Assembly (NCBI GenBank): GCA_038322235.1
Contig: JBBQFQ010000021.1
Span: 1-64,000, forward strand
Length of the DNA: 64,000 nt
Direction of reading: 5' to 3'
DNA from: SZAS-18 sp038322235
GTDB lineage: Bacteria > Verrucomicrobiota > Verrucomicrobiia > Chthoniobacterales > SZAS-18
A program made the position numbers and the translations under genes. Below are positions 9,349 through 17,974 of the stretch, piece by piece; the first letter of the stretch is position 1, and every line of letters starts with the position of its first letter. The notes beneath the pieces are model-generated. The model was not told the origin of the DNA. It ran no database searches and worked only from the letters and a program-made list of their open reading frames with translations.

Positions 9349-9426
9349 ATCGAGTTCCGCCGCCCCTGCCGGGGCTCGATGGCTCTCGGCGACAACCGGT
9401 GGCTCACGCCAACCGGCAGCCGAGCC
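9349..9426. repeat. REP-like extragenic palindromic element
   Basis: The convergent gap between 9279 and 9580 holds two adjoining imperfect hairpins. The first pairs ATCGAG with CTCGAT around a CCCC-TGCC-GGGG core. The second pairs GGCTC(TC)GGC with GCCGAGCC and contains an inner CCGGTGG/CCAACCGG stem. The look, including a GGTGGCTCACGCC core, recalls abundant extragenic repeats of planctomycete and verrucomicrobial genomes. Copy number in this genome cannot be checked here. Nothing else is seen in the roughly 300-base gap. Confidence 0.5.
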
Positions 9427-9580
9427 AGCGAGACCGATCGACATTCTTCGACTGCTTTCTTCCGATCGATCAATTTTCCGGGGCCTTCCAGGGCAGGACC
9501 TGCGTGACGCATCTCGCATCCAGCGCGCATCCATCCGAAATCCACCTGATCTCAATGTCGATCGGCATCGGCCCCGCCGC

Positions 9581-10609
9581 TCACAGCGGCAGCTCTGTCT
9601 GCTCCCGCATGCCTCGCGGGGGCTGGACGCCGAGCTTCCGGTACGTCTTTTCCATCGCGACGCGACCCTGCGAGGTGCGCTTGAGATAGCCCTGCATGAT
9701 CAGGTACGGCTCATGCACTTCCTCGAGCGTGCCGGCTTCCTCTCCCACCGCCACGGCGAGGCTGCTCAGCCCGACGGGACCGCCGCTGAACTTGAAGACC
9801 AGCGCCTCGAGCACGCGCTTGTCCATCTCGTCGAGTCCGTCGGAATCGATGTCGCGCATGGTCAGCGCGGCGTCCGCGATCGCCTGCGTGATCCGGCCAT
9901 CGTGCCGCACCTGGGCAAAGTCGCGCACCCAGCGGAGGAGGTTGTTGGCGATCCGCGGGGTGCCGCGCGAACGGCTGGCGATCTCGAGCGCGCCGGCGGG
10001 CTCGATCTCGAGGCTCAACAAGCCGGCGCTGCGGATGACGATGCCCTGCAGCTCCGCCGCATTGTAGTAGTCGAGCCGGGCGTCCATGCCGAAGCGGGAC
10101 CGGAGCGGAGCGCTGAGCATCCCGGAGCGCGTCGTGGCGCCGATGAGCGTGAACTTCGGGAGGTTCAGCCGCACGCTGCGGGCGTTCGGGCCGCCATCGA
10201 TGATGATGTCCAGCTTGTAGTCCTCCATCGCGGGATAGAGGTACTCCTCGATCGTGGCCTGCAGCCGGTGAATCTCGTCGATGAAGAGCACATCACCCCG
10301 TTCCAGCGTGGTGAGGAGGCCGGCGAGATCGCCCGCCCGTTCGATGACGGGACCGCTGGTGCTCTTGAGGTTCACCCCCATCGACTGCGCGAGGATGTGC
10401 GCGAGGGTCGTCTTGCCAAGTCCCGGGGGGCCCGAGAGGAGAATGTGTTCGAGCACGTCCCCGCGGCCCTTTGCCGCGGCGACCATGAGCTCGAGCCGCT
10501 CCCGGACCTTCGGCTGACCGGCGAATTCGCTAAAGACGGGAGGCCGCAGCGAGAGGTCGAACGGCGTATCGGGCGCTTCGCCGAGATCGGTTTTGGAGGG
10601 GCCGGGCAC
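9581..10609 (-). CDS. ruvB: Holliday junction branch-migration helicase RuvB
   Basis: RuvB is the AAA+ motor that, with RuvA, drives branch migration of Holliday junctions during recombinational repair. The 342-residue product has Walker A GPPGLGKTT at 60-68, Walker B DEIHR at 111-115, the GATTRSGMLSAPLRSRFG sensor/arginine-finger region, and the C-terminal winged-helix with RTSQGRVAMEKTYRKLG. Its length is the family norm. Neither ruvA nor ruvC is adjacent, so the complex is encoded at separate loci. It is transcribed away from the divergent ctpA-like gene, with 90 bases between their starts. Confidence 0.97.
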   Translation of the reverse strand: MPGPSKTDLGEAPDTPFDLSLRPPVFSEFAGQPKVRERLELMVAAAKGRGDVLEHILLSGPPGLGKTTLAHILAQSMGVNLKSTSGPVIERAGDLAGLLTTLERGDVLFIDEIHRLQATIEEYLYPAMEDYKLDIIIDGGPNARSVRLNLPKFTLIGATTRSGMLSAPLRSRFGMDARLDYYNAAELQGIVIRSAGLLSLEIEPAGALEIASRSRGTPRIANNLLRWVRDFAQVRHDGRITQAIADAALTMRDIDSDGLDEMDKRVLEALVFKFSGGPVGLSSLAVAVGEEAGTLEEVHEPYLIMQGYLKRTSQGRVAMEKTYRKLGVQPPRGMREQTELPL

Positions 10610-10699
10610 GGGAGTGTCTATCGCAGCAACGCCGGGGACGCAAAGGCGGGCCGATTTGGGGTTTCCGCCTTCCCCGTCCGCGGGTAGCGTTCCGCCGAC

Positions 10700-12034
10700 A
10701 TGAAGCGCCGCCTTGCCCTCGCTGCCGTCCTCACCCTCACCGCCGCGCTCTCCGCGCAGGAGACCCCGAAACCCTCGCGGGCACCCGCTCCGGCCGCGGC
10801 GAAAACGGACGGGGAGCAGCAGGACAAGATCGACAAGGACGAGGATAATGCCTACGCCAACCTCCAGCTGATCGCGAAGGCGCTGCAGCTGATCCGCCAG
10901 GACTACGTCGACGGGGGAAAGGTCACGTACCGCGATCTAACCTACAACGCGCTTCGCGGGATGCTGGGCGCGCTCGATCCTCATTCCCAGTTCATGGAGC
11001 CCGAGGGCTTCAAGGAAATGCAGGACGATACGCGTAGCCGCTATGATGGGCTCGGCCTCGTCGTCTCCACGCGCGATGGCATCCTCACGGTGGTCACGCC
11101 CGTCGACAACGGACCGGCCGCGAAGGCCGGCATTCAAAGCGGCGACGTGATCGTCAAGATCAACGGAAAACAGACCGAACGGCTGCAGGTGAACGACGCC
11201 GTCGGGATGCTCAAAGGGAAACCAAACGAGAAAATCATGCTCACCGTGCTCCGTCCGAGCAATCGGGAGCTGAAGGACTACGAGCTCACCCGGACGGAGA
11301 TCAAGGTGGAGAGCGTGAAGGACGTGCGTCTCGTCTCGACCGAACCGAACGGCGCCGGGATGAAAATCGGGTTCGTCCGGATCACCCAGTTCAACGAACC
11401 GACGGCGGAAGACCTCGCGAAGCGGCTCGACGAACTGCAGAAGGAAGGCATGAGCGCGCTCGTGCTCGATCTGCGCAACAACCCCGGGGGTCTGCTCAAC
11501 AGTGCGGTCGATGTCTGCGGACTCTTCGTCCAGCCCGGCACGATGGTCTGCTATACCGATGGCCGTGCGCCCTCGGCGAACCGCGTCTACCGAACGGCCA
11601 CCACCGGAAAGCCCCGGGCCGACTACCCGATCGCGGTCCTCATCAACAATGGGAGTGCCAGCGGCGCCGAGATCGTCGCCGGGGCGCTCAAGGACCTGAA
11701 TCGAGCGATCATTGTCGGCGAGCGCAGCTTTGGAAAAGGCTCGGTGCAGAGTGTGATCACGCTGCCGGACAGTTCCGCCCTCCGACTCACCACCGCGAAG
11801 TACTATACGCCGAGCCGCCAGGTCATTCACGAGCGTGGGATCGAACCAAACATCCGGTCCGTCCTCACCCCTGAACAGGAGCGGGCGCTCGCCGTCCGGC
11901 GGAATTCCGAGCAACACACTGAGGCGGAGCGGCGCGAGGCGGAGGCGGTGAAGGATCCGCAGCTGGATCGGGCGGTCGATGCCTTGAAGGGAATGATGAT
12001 CTACCGCCAGCAGCAGGCGGGCGGGAAGAAGTGA
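10700..12034 (+). CDS. C-terminal processing peptidase, S41 family (CtpA-like)
   Basis: This is a periplasmic serine protease that trims or degrades envelope proteins from their C-termini. The 444-residue protein has a signal peptide (MKRRLALAAVLTLTAALSAQ), an N-terminal helical part, a PDZ domain (about 110-190, GLGLVVSTRDG to SGDVIVKING) and the S41 protease core. The catalytic dyad is visible: Ser321 in NNGSASGAE and Lys346 in SFGKGS, with the characteristic 25-residue spacing. A charged C-terminal tail (from about 390) is Glu/Arg-rich. It appears monocistronic and is followed by a nucleoside transporter gene. Confidence 0.95.
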   Translation: MKRRLALAAVLTLTAALSAQETPKPSRAPAPAAAKTDGEQQDKIDKDEDNAYANLQLIAKALQLIRQDYVDGGKVTYRDLTYNALRGMLGALDPHSQFMEPEGFKEMQDDTRSRYDGLGLVVSTRDGILTVVTPVDNGPAAKAGIQSGDVIVKINGKQTERLQVNDAVGMLKGKPNEKIMLTVLRPSNRELKDYELTRTEIKVESVKDVRLVSTEPNGAGMKIGFVRITQFNEPTAEDLAKRLDELQKEGMSALVLDLRNNPGGLLNSAVDVCGLFVQPGTMVCYTDGRAPSANRVYRTATTGKPRADYPIAVLINNGSASGAEIVAGALKDLNRAIIVGERSFGKGSVQSVITLPDSSALRLTTAKYYTPSRQVIHERGIEPNIRSVLTPEQERALAVRRNSEQHTEAERREAEAVKDPQLDRAVDALKGMMIYRQQQAGGKK

Positions 12035-12141
12035 CCGGACCGCAAACGCCGGGTCCGCGGGAGAGGATTCGAAAAACGATTGGCGCGCCGGAGTGAGACC
12101 GACATGCTCCGCGACTGGCCGGCGCATCGCCGGGGAAACTC

Positions 12142-13584
12142 ATGAACTCGGAAAATACTTCGCCCACCTCCGTCCCCAATCCTGCGGAGGTCGCCTCCAC
12201 GCCGACGAGCTGGCGGCTGGCCATTGCGGGGGCCGTCTGCGCGCTCGGACTGCTGGCTTGGTTTTGCCAGGGCTTCATCGGTCTCCGCGGTCAGGCCGTG
12301 GCCGGCGTCTTCTGTTTCTTCGGGCTCGTCGCCCTGGCTTCCACGAACCTGAGGGCGGTGAACTGGCGGACGATTGCGTTTGGCTTTGGCCTCCAGCTGA
12401 TCCTCGCGCTCCTCGTGCTGAAAGTGCCGGCGTTCTACGCCGGATTCGAGGCCATCGGCGGCGTCGTGAAAAAGTTCATCGGATTCTCCGACGAGGGCGC
12501 CAAGTTTGTCTTCGGAAATCTCTACGACGCGCGACCGGCCCAGTTTGGGGGGACCTGGTCAAAGGTCTTTGGCGCGGACTACATGTTCCAGTTCGCCTTC
12601 GTCGCCCTCCCACCCATCCTCTTCGTCTCGGCTTTTTTCACGGTGCTGTATCACTTCGGGATCGTGCAGTGGTGCGTTCGCCTGCTGGCCCGCGTGATGG
12701 TGTATCTGATGGGTACGAGCGGAGCCGAGACGCTCTCGGTTTCGGCGAATGTCTTCATGGGTCAGACGGAGGCCCCGCTCATCGTGAAGGCCTACGTCCC
12801 CCGCATGACGAACTCGGAGTTGTTCGCCCTGATGGTGAGCGGATTCGCGCACATCTCCGGTGGAATGATGGTCGTCTACATCAACTACGGCGCCGATCCG
12901 GTGGCGGTGTTGACCACGTGTGTGATGGCGTGCCCGTGCAGTCTCTACCTCGCGAAGCTTTGTCTGCCGGAGCTCTCGACGCCCGAGACGGGCGGGACGG
13001 TGGAGACCGCGCGGGAGAAGTCGCCCTATGCAAACGCCGTGGATGCCGCTGCCTCGGGCACGACCGACGGCTTGCGCCTCGCGCTGAACGTCGCGGCGAT
13101 GCTGATCGTTTTCATCGCGTTCATCGCGATGTTCGATGCGCTGATCGGCGGCATCAAACCTTCGCTCGTCCGCCTCGGTCTGAATCCGGCCACGGTGTCC
13201 GGCTGGCCGGACGACCTCTCGCTCCGGATGATCTTCGGCTGGTTGTTTTCGCCGGCCGCGTTTCTGATGGGGGTCGAGGCGAAGGACATTCAGAACGTGG
13301 GGACCCTTTTGGGCGCGAAGCTCGCGATCAACGAGCATTTCGCCTATCTCCAGATGAAGGGCTGGAAGGCGATCCCGGACTTCATGACGGTCCGCTCCTA
13401 TCAGCTCACGGCGTTCGCCCTGACGGGTTTTGCGAACTTCTCGTCCGTCGGCATCCAGCTCGGCGGCATCGGCGCCCTCGCGCCGGAGCGTCGTGGCGAT
13501 CTCGCGCGGCTGGGAGCGCGCGCCCTCTACGTGGGATTCATCGCCACGATGCTGAACGCCGCGCTCGCCGGGATTTTGCTTTGA
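12142..13584 (+). CDS. Concentrative nucleoside transporter (CNT/NupC family)
   Basis: This predicted inner-membrane symporter takes up nucleosides with H+ or Na+. The 480-residue protein has many hydrophobic segments and the CNT hallmark region GTSGAETLSVSANVFMGQTE (starting about residue 191), which lines the nucleoside and cation sites. The C-terminal gate region GFANFSSVGIQLGGIGALAPER is also present. An insertion of hydrophilic sequence occurs around residues 278-315, longer than in E. coli NupC and closer to eukaryotic-type or larger bacterial CNTs. The ion and substrate preference cannot be read reliably from the sequence. Confidence 0.93.
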   Translation: MNSENTSPTSVPNPAEVASTPTSWRLAIAGAVCALGLLAWFCQGFIGLRGQAVAGVFCFFGLVALASTNLRAVNWRTIAFGFGLQLILALLVLKVPAFYAGFEAIGGVVKKFIGFSDEGAKFVFGNLYDARPAQFGGTWSKVFGADYMFQFAFVALPPILFVSAFFTVLYHFGIVQWCVRLLARVMVYLMGTSGAETLSVSANVFMGQTEAPLIVKAYVPRMTNSELFALMVSGFAHISGGMMVVYINYGADPVAVLTTCVMACPCSLYLAKLCLPELSTPETGGTVETAREKSPYANAVDAAASGTTDGLRLALNVAAMLIVFIAFIAMFDALIGGIKPSLVRLGLNPATVSGWPDDLSLRMIFGWLFSPAAFLMGVEAKDIQNVGTLLGAKLAINEHFAYLQMKGWKAIPDFMTVRSYQLTAFALTGFANFSSVGIQLGGIGALAPERRGDLARLGARALYVGFIATMLNAALAGILL

Positions 13585-13629
13585 GGCGCATTCCGCTTGT
13601 TCCGCCGTGGGACGCGGTATCTTCGGCCC

Positions 13630-14094
13630 ATGGCTGAAGGCGTTCTCACCCACCTCGGACCCGATGGCTCGGCCCGGATGGTCGACATCTCGGCGAAGCC
13701 GATCTCGCTGCGCGAAGCGAGGGCGGAAGGATTTATCGCGCTCGCAGCTGCGACCCTCGGACTGATCAGTTCCCACGGCATCCCGAAGGGCGACGTTCTC
13801 GCCGCCGCCCGGCTCGCGGGCATCATGGCGGCGAAACGGACGGACGCTCTCATTCCCCTTTGCCACCAACTCCAGCTCAAGGCGGTGGAGGTCACGTTCA
13901 CCGGCCGCACCGATGGCATCGCGATCCGGGCCGAGGTGAAAACGGTGGGTCGCACGGGCGCCGAGATGGAGGCGCTCACGGCCGTGAGCGTGGCGGCCCT
14001 GACGATTTACGACATGTGCAAGGCGGTGGACAAGACCATGCGCATCGAAGGGATCCACCTGCTCGCCAAATCGAAGACTCCCGTGGCATCATGA
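13630..14094 (+). CDS. moaC: Cyclic pyranopterin monophosphate synthase MoaC
   Basis: MoaC converts the MoaA product, 3',8-cyclo-7,8-dihydro-GTP, to cyclic pyranopterin monophosphate in molybdenum cofactor synthesis. The 154-residue product shows the family motifs MVDISAKP, KGDVLAAARLAGIMAAKRT, LIPLCHQLQL, GAEMEALTAVSVAALTIYDM and CKAVDKTMRIEGIHLL. These include the catalytic Lys positions in KGDV and DMCKA. The ATG at 13630 gives the normal N-terminus (MAEGVLTHL). The stop overlaps the next gene's start by four bases (ATGA). No other moa gene is nearby. Confidence 0.97.
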   Translation: MAEGVLTHLGPDGSARMVDISAKPISLREARAEGFIALAAATLGLISSHGIPKGDVLAAARLAGIMAAKRTDALIPLCHQLQLKAVEVTFTGRTDGIAIRAEVKTVGRTGAEMEALTAVSVAALTIYDMCKAVDKTMRIEGIHLLAKSKTPVAS

Positions 14095-14873
14095 AGCGGA
14101 CTTTTTTTGCGGTCATCATTTCCGCCATCCTGACCCTCGCCGGCGCAGCGCGATCATCGGGCGCGATCTCCGACGCCGAGGCTCGTGACGCCGGCATGCG
14201 CCTTTGGAAAAACGAGTGCGGCGGGTCGGTCGAGGGCCTGACTTCCTGGAATCAGGGCGAGGATTTTCCTTCGCTCGGGATCGGCCATTTCATCTGGTAT
14301 CCGGCGGGCCGATCGGGTCCATTCGAAGAAAGCTTTCCGCGGCTCGTGGCATTTCTGGCGGCCCGGGGCGTCGCCTTGCCGGCGTGGTTGCGAGATGCGC
14401 GAGGCTGTCCCTGGCAGAGTCGCGAGGCCTTCAACGCGGAACGCCAGGGCCCGCGCCTGAGCGAACTGCGCGCGCTGCTTGCGCGGACCGTCGCGGAGCA
14501 GGCGCGGTTCGCGGCCGGGCGCCTGGAGTCGGCGCTCCCGCAGATGGTCGCAGCCGCGCCGCCAGCCCTCCGGGAGTCTGTTTCGGCGCGCTACCAGCGC
14601 GTTCTGACCGCGTCGGGAGGCGTTTACGCGCTCGTCGACTACGTGAATTTCAAGGGCGAGGGCGTGAAGCTGACGGAGCGCTACGCCGGTCAGGGCTGGG
14701 GATTGTTGCAGGTGCTCGAAGCGATGCGGGACGGTTCGACGCCGCTCAGGGCATTCTCCGACGCCGCCGATCAGGTTTTGACTCAGCGCGTTCGAAACTC
14801 GCCGCCGGAACGGGGAGAATCGCGGTGGCTCGCGGGTTGGCGAAGCCGGGTTCGCACCTACGGGCCGCGATAA
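14091..14873 (+). CDS. Secreted protein with possible lysozyme-like motif
   Basis: The 260-residue product has a signal peptide (MKRTFFAVIISAILTLAGAA). Near the mature N-terminus lies a Glu in KNECGG, then EGLTSWNQGEDFPSLGIGHF. This recalls the Glu...Gly-Ile-Gly-His arrangement of T4-type (GH24) lysozymes, where a catalytic Glu precedes TIGIGH by a similar distance. The rest is helical, including LVDYVNFKGEGVK and GWGLLQVLEAM, which would also fit a muramidase-like fold. It is translationally coupled to moaC by an ATGA overlap, though a functional link is not apparent. The enzymatic role is inference; the family name is unknown to me. Confidence 0.65.
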   Translation: MKRTFFAVIISAILTLAGAARSSGAISDAEARDAGMRLWKNECGGSVEGLTSWNQGEDFPSLGIGHFIWYPAGRSGPFEESFPRLVAFLAARGVALPAWLRDARGCPWQSREAFNAERQGPRLSELRALLARTVAEQARFAAGRLESALPQMVAAAPPALRESVSARYQRVLTASGGVYALVDYVNFKGEGVKLTERYAGQGWGLLQVLEAMRDGSTPLRAFSDAADQVLTQRVRNSPPERGESRWLAGWRSRVRTYGPR

Positions 14874-14938
14874 CGCAAGATCGGCGGGTGTGAGACGGGA
14901 TTGGGTGATTCTTCCGGCACCGAATTCGATAGACAGCC

Positions 14939-15250
14939 ATGCGTCCTCCTCCCACTGTCCGCCACGTGAAAACCAGACAGTTCCTGATCCCAATGTGCGC
15001 GCTCGCAGGTGTCCTCCTGGCGGGCTGCGCTTCTCAACCTCCCGCAGTCGCCGCCAATGCCGCAGCGAAAGAGCGACGTACGTTCACCGAAGCCGCCCCT
15101 CTGACGGGCTCCAACATGCGCCGCGTCTACCGCGAGGATGAAGCACCGGCAGCTTCCGCCACGGCCGGGGGCGTGATCAGTGGTGATGCGACGCGCGCAG
15201 CCGGCCAGCTGGGCAGCGGTTCCGCGGGATACCGCCCGGGAGGCGGCTAG
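14939..15250 (+). CDS. Small predicted lipoprotein
   Basis: The 103-residue protein has a lipoprotein signal with lipobox LAGC (Cys30) after a hydrophobic stretch, so it should be lipid-anchored in the envelope. The mature part is short, Ala/Gly-rich and probably disordered, ending GYRPGGG. A second in-frame ATG, at MCALAG, lies within the signal. The family is not recognised. It converges on the S1/P1 nuclease gene, overlapping its 3' end by four bases. Confidence 0.65.
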   Translation: MRPPPTVRHVKTRQFLIPMCALAGVLLAGCASQPPAVAANAAAKERRTFTEAAPLTGSNMRRVYREDEAPAASATAGGVISGDATRAAGQLGSGSAGYRPGGG

Positions 15251-16530
15251 TTTTCCTTTTTCGTTCGGGGTGCGTTGGTTCCATCCGCGCCAGCGCACTC
15301 GTCGGCGAGACGGAGGGGCCAGTCGGGCGTCTGGAAAAAGAGCGGCTTTTCGCGCAGATAGCGGGCGCGACGCGCCAAAAACTCCGTGTTCAAGGCCGAT
15401 CCTGCGACCCCGAGGTCGGGATAGCGGGCGAGCGCGAGCCGACGGGCTTCCAACTCCGTGGTGATTTTGGGCGCCTCCGCGGGCATTTCGACGCCGGGGC
15501 CCTTGTCTGTCACCGCTGGTGGCGCCGCGGGTTTCGCGTTCGGCTCGGGCCAGATCGCGAGGAGGATTTGCGCGAGGCGCCAGCCGCCCTGTGCCATCTG
15601 GAGTCCCATCGCGTCGACGGCCCGCTGGTCGTAATTTGAGGGCAACTGCGCGTGCCACTCGTTCTTGAAGGGTTCCTTCGCGTTTCGACTGCGATTCGGC
15701 ACCTGGGTTCGCGGGCCGAGCTTAATCCCCTCGTGCGCTTCGCGGCAAAGCGGAAGCATCGCGGTCGCCCATTGGAACGGCCACGTTTCGGGTTCGCCCC
15801 TCCCGCCCCACGCCGGCTTCGGCTGAATCATCTTCATGAGCCAGCCACCATAAACTTCCGGATTCACTCCGCCCGTCGCGCGCTGCATGGCCTTCTGCAG
15901 GTAGAGGACGTCCCAGCAGTAGTGCATGTTTCCCGGCCCGACGATGAGGCCATTTCCTCCGAAGTCGTCGTGAAAGGTGCCGGCGGCCCAGCCGGCGGGA
16001 TCGATGAACTCCTGCCGACCCCCCACATCCGCGATGTAGCTCGCTCCGATGTGCCAGGGCTGCTGAAGGTCCCCGGCGAAGTGCGCGAGCAGCAGGAGTG
16101 CGACGCGGGGCGTGATGCCGGTTGGGTTTTCCGCCGGGCTGGCGGTTCCGCGCAGGATCTTGATCACGCGCGAGTAGAGATGGACCAGGTCCTGCGGGTC
16201 GGCCCCCGTGAGATCAACGCGGTACTCCGTCACCTGAAACGGGACGTCGGTGTAGTGATAGCGTCCGTGCTCGGGGTTCTTCGCGACGTAGTCGCGCGCT
16301 TCTTCGTCGCGGGCCCCGCCCTTGATCGTATCGGCCCAGACGGTCGCGCGGGCGAGGGTTTCGCCGGGGCGAAGCAGCTTCCGCACTTCGGCCGCGGCCT
16401 GCGTCCCGCGAATGTGCTGCTGGGCGAGCCAGCCGACGGTCGTATGCCCGTCCGGGCCCCACGCCCGGGCGGACCCGCCGAAGGTGGAAAGGCCCAGCAG
16501 CCAGAGGGAAGCAAGAGCGAGCCGAGCCAT
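15247..16530 (-). CDS. S1/P1-type nuclease family protein
   Basis: Secreted zinc-dependent nucleases of this family cleave single-stranded nucleic acids. The 427-residue protein has a signal peptide ending at ARA, so the mature protein would start with the conserved Trp of WGPDGHTTVGWLA, whose amino group and His bind zinc. Further expected ligands are visible: DTIKG, HYTDVPF, HFAGDLQQPWHIG and NMHYCWD. The C-terminal part (about 330-427) beyond the nuclease fold is extra. It stands alone, divergent from the SDR gene. Confidence 0.9.
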   Translation of the reverse strand: MARLALASLWLLGLSTFGGSARAWGPDGHTTVGWLAQQHIRGTQAAAEVRKLLRPGETLARATVWADTIKGGARDEEARDYVAKNPEHGRYHYTDVPFQVTEYRVDLTGADPQDLVHLYSRVIKILRGTASPAENPTGITPRVALLLLAHFAGDLQQPWHIGASYIADVGGRQEFIDPAGWAAGTFHDDFGGNGLIVGPGNMHYCWDVLYLQKAMQRATGGVNPEVYGGWLMKMIQPKPAWGGRGEPETWPFQWATAMLPLCREAHEGIKLGPRTQVPNRSRNAKEPFKNEWHAQLPSNYDQRAVDAMGLQMAQGGWRLAQILLAIWPEPNAKPAAPPAVTDKGPGVEMPAEAPKITTELEARRLALARYPDLGVAGSALNTEFLARRARYLREKPLFFQTPDWPLRLADECAGADGTNAPRTKKEN

Positions 16531-16628
16531 CGATCTTCGCTCGCAGATTCGGGAGACGGTCGCAAGCCGGAATCCGCGCGGTGGAGGCCGGGCTTGATTC
16601 CGGCCGGAACCCGGCGCTTCCTGCCGGC

Positions 16629-17369
16629 ATGCTTATCGCGATTCTCGGCGGGACTTCGGCGATCGCGCACTATACCGCGCGGGAGTTTGCCCGCATCGAG
16701 CACGCGCGGTTCTTTCTCGTCGGCCGGAATCGCGAGCGACTGGAGGCGATAGCGGCCGACTTGCGGGCGTTCGGCGCCACGGACTGCGGCGTCGGAGTGC
16801 TCGATTTTTCCTCGCCCTCGGCCGCGGGCGAGTGGCTCGTCGAGTGTGAGCGAGTCTGTGCCGCGAGGCCGGATCTCGTCCTCATCGCCCACGGCTCCCT
16901 GAGTGACGAGGCCCGCGCGGCCGTCGATCCCGTTTACGCCACGCAGGAGATCGACGTGAACTTCGCGAGCACGGTGCGCCTCGCCTACGCCGCCGCCGCG
17001 GATTTCCGCGCGCGCGGTTCCGGCCACCTCGTCATCGTCACGTCGGTCGCCGGCGAGCGCGGCCGGGCTTCGAATTTCTTTTACGGCGCGGCGAAAGCCG
17101 GTCTCATCGCATTTTGCTCCGGACTCCGGGCGTCGCTCTCCCGGGTCGGGATCCAACTCACCGAACTGCGCCCGGGCACGATCGCCACCCCCATGACGGC
17201 TCATCTGCCGGCGGGCGCCCTCGTTTGTGAGGTCGGCAAGGCGGGCCGGCTCTGCGCGAAAGCGATCCGCGGCCGGAAGGATGTTGCGCACATTCCCGGC
17301 CTCTGGCGGTGGATCATGCTCGTCATCCGTCTCCTGCCGGAGACCGTTTTCAAGCAGGTGAAGTTTTAA
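16629..17369 (+). CDS. Short-chain dehydrogenase/reductase
   Basis: The 246-residue protein has a Rossmann fold with an N-terminal nucleotide-binding turn (MLIAILGGTSAIAHYTAREFA). The catalytic SDR elements are visible as VTSVAGERG (Ser) and FYGAAKAGL (Tyr-x-x-x-Lys, here YGAAK). The Gly-rich motif GGTSAIA differs from the classical GxxxGxG, as in several atypical SDRs. The start at 16629 puts the fold at the extreme N-terminus; the frame stays open upstream. The substrate is unknown. The overall pattern resembles SDRs with decaprenylphosphoryl-ribose-epimerase-like C-termini (RLLPETVFKQVKF), but that is a guess. Confidence 0.88.
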   Translation: MLIAILGGTSAIAHYTAREFARIEHARFFLVGRNRERLEAIAADLRAFGATDCGVGVLDFSSPSAAGEWLVECERVCAARPDLVLIAHGSLSDEARAAVDPVYATQEIDVNFASTVRLAYAAAADFRARGSGHLVIVTSVAGERGRASNFFYGAAKAGLIAFCSGLRASLSRVGIQLTELRPGTIATPMTAHLPAGALVCEVGKAGRLCAKAIRGRKDVAHIPGLWRWIMLVIRLLPETVFKQVKF

Positions 17370-17480
17370 GCGGGGTTCGTTTTTTCCCGTCGCCCCCGCG
17401 GATCCGATCCGAAAATCGCATGACAAATCACGCGGGTCGGGCTACCTCCCTTTTCGCTGCGATTCGCAGCGCACATCAAA

Positions 17481-17554
17481 CGGGCTGTGGCTCAGCTTGG
17501 TAGAGCGCTTGGATGGGGTCCAAGAGGTCCAGGGTTCAAATCCCTGCAGCCCGA
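17481..17554 (+). tRNA. tRNA-Pro (anticodon GGG)
   Basis: The 74-base gene folds as a cloverleaf. The acceptor stem CGGGCTG pairs fully with CAGCCCG, the D arm is GCTC/GAGC, the anticodon stem is CTTGG/CCAAG with loop ATGGGGT (anticodon GGG), and the T arm is CAGGG-TTCAAAT-CCCTG. Discriminator base A follows. The 3' CCA is not encoded. It reads CCC and CCU proline codons. Confidence 0.95.
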
Positions 17555-17679
17555 GATGCGCCGGGAAAACCGGGTTCCCGGCCTGCGCGTCGCAACTATA
17601 GTGACCTGATCGCAAGCGACTTCCTCGTGGGCGACTTGCATGAGGCTCGCACGGGACGATGGTTCCGTGTTCTTTGTCT

Positions 17680-17832
17680 GCTTAATGAGCCGGTCGCAGG
17701 ATCGGCTCAGCGGGGGACCCAAATCCCGTCGGTGGGGCACGCGAGTGCTTCGCCGGCTTGGGGCGAACGGCGCTGCGGCGTCGGGAAGACTGATCCCTTC
17801 CAGCCCGACAGCTAACCCCGTCAGCACATCAC
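17680..17832 (+). promoter_or_regulatory. c-di-AMP riboswitch (ydaO-yuaA class)
   Basis: The leader upstream of the SPFH gene contains the sequence landmarks of the ydaO/yuaA riboswitch. They are a GAGCC...GGCTC hairpin, CGGGGGACCCAAAT, CTTGGGGCGAA, a CGGGAAGACTGATCCC helix, and the 3' hallmark CCCGACAGCTAACCCCG (17804-17820). In this class c-di-AMP binding usually turns expression off. An expression platform of about 140 bases follows, including a GC-rich hairpin (GGCCGCC/GGCGGCC near 17920-17945) and the SD GGAGG before the ATG at 17975. The match is to remembered consensus, not a covariance-model search. Confidence 0.85.
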
Positions 17833-17974
17833 CGATCAGGGCAAGGGAAGGATTCGCCTCCTCCGACCGTGGGGTCCAAGGGACGGCCGCTCCCCCATCC
17901 GCGAGCAGCCTCAGACCCCATCCGGCCGCCGCCGCAACCGGCGGCCATCCAAACCCCAAATCGGAGGTTCCTTC

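Noticed and set aside
9279..9580. A SAM or c-di-GMP riboswitch in the convergent gap
   Set aside because: The GGTGGCTCACGCC sequence lacks the conserved riboswitch core motifs and no gene lies downstream in sense. It fits a REP-like palindromic element better.
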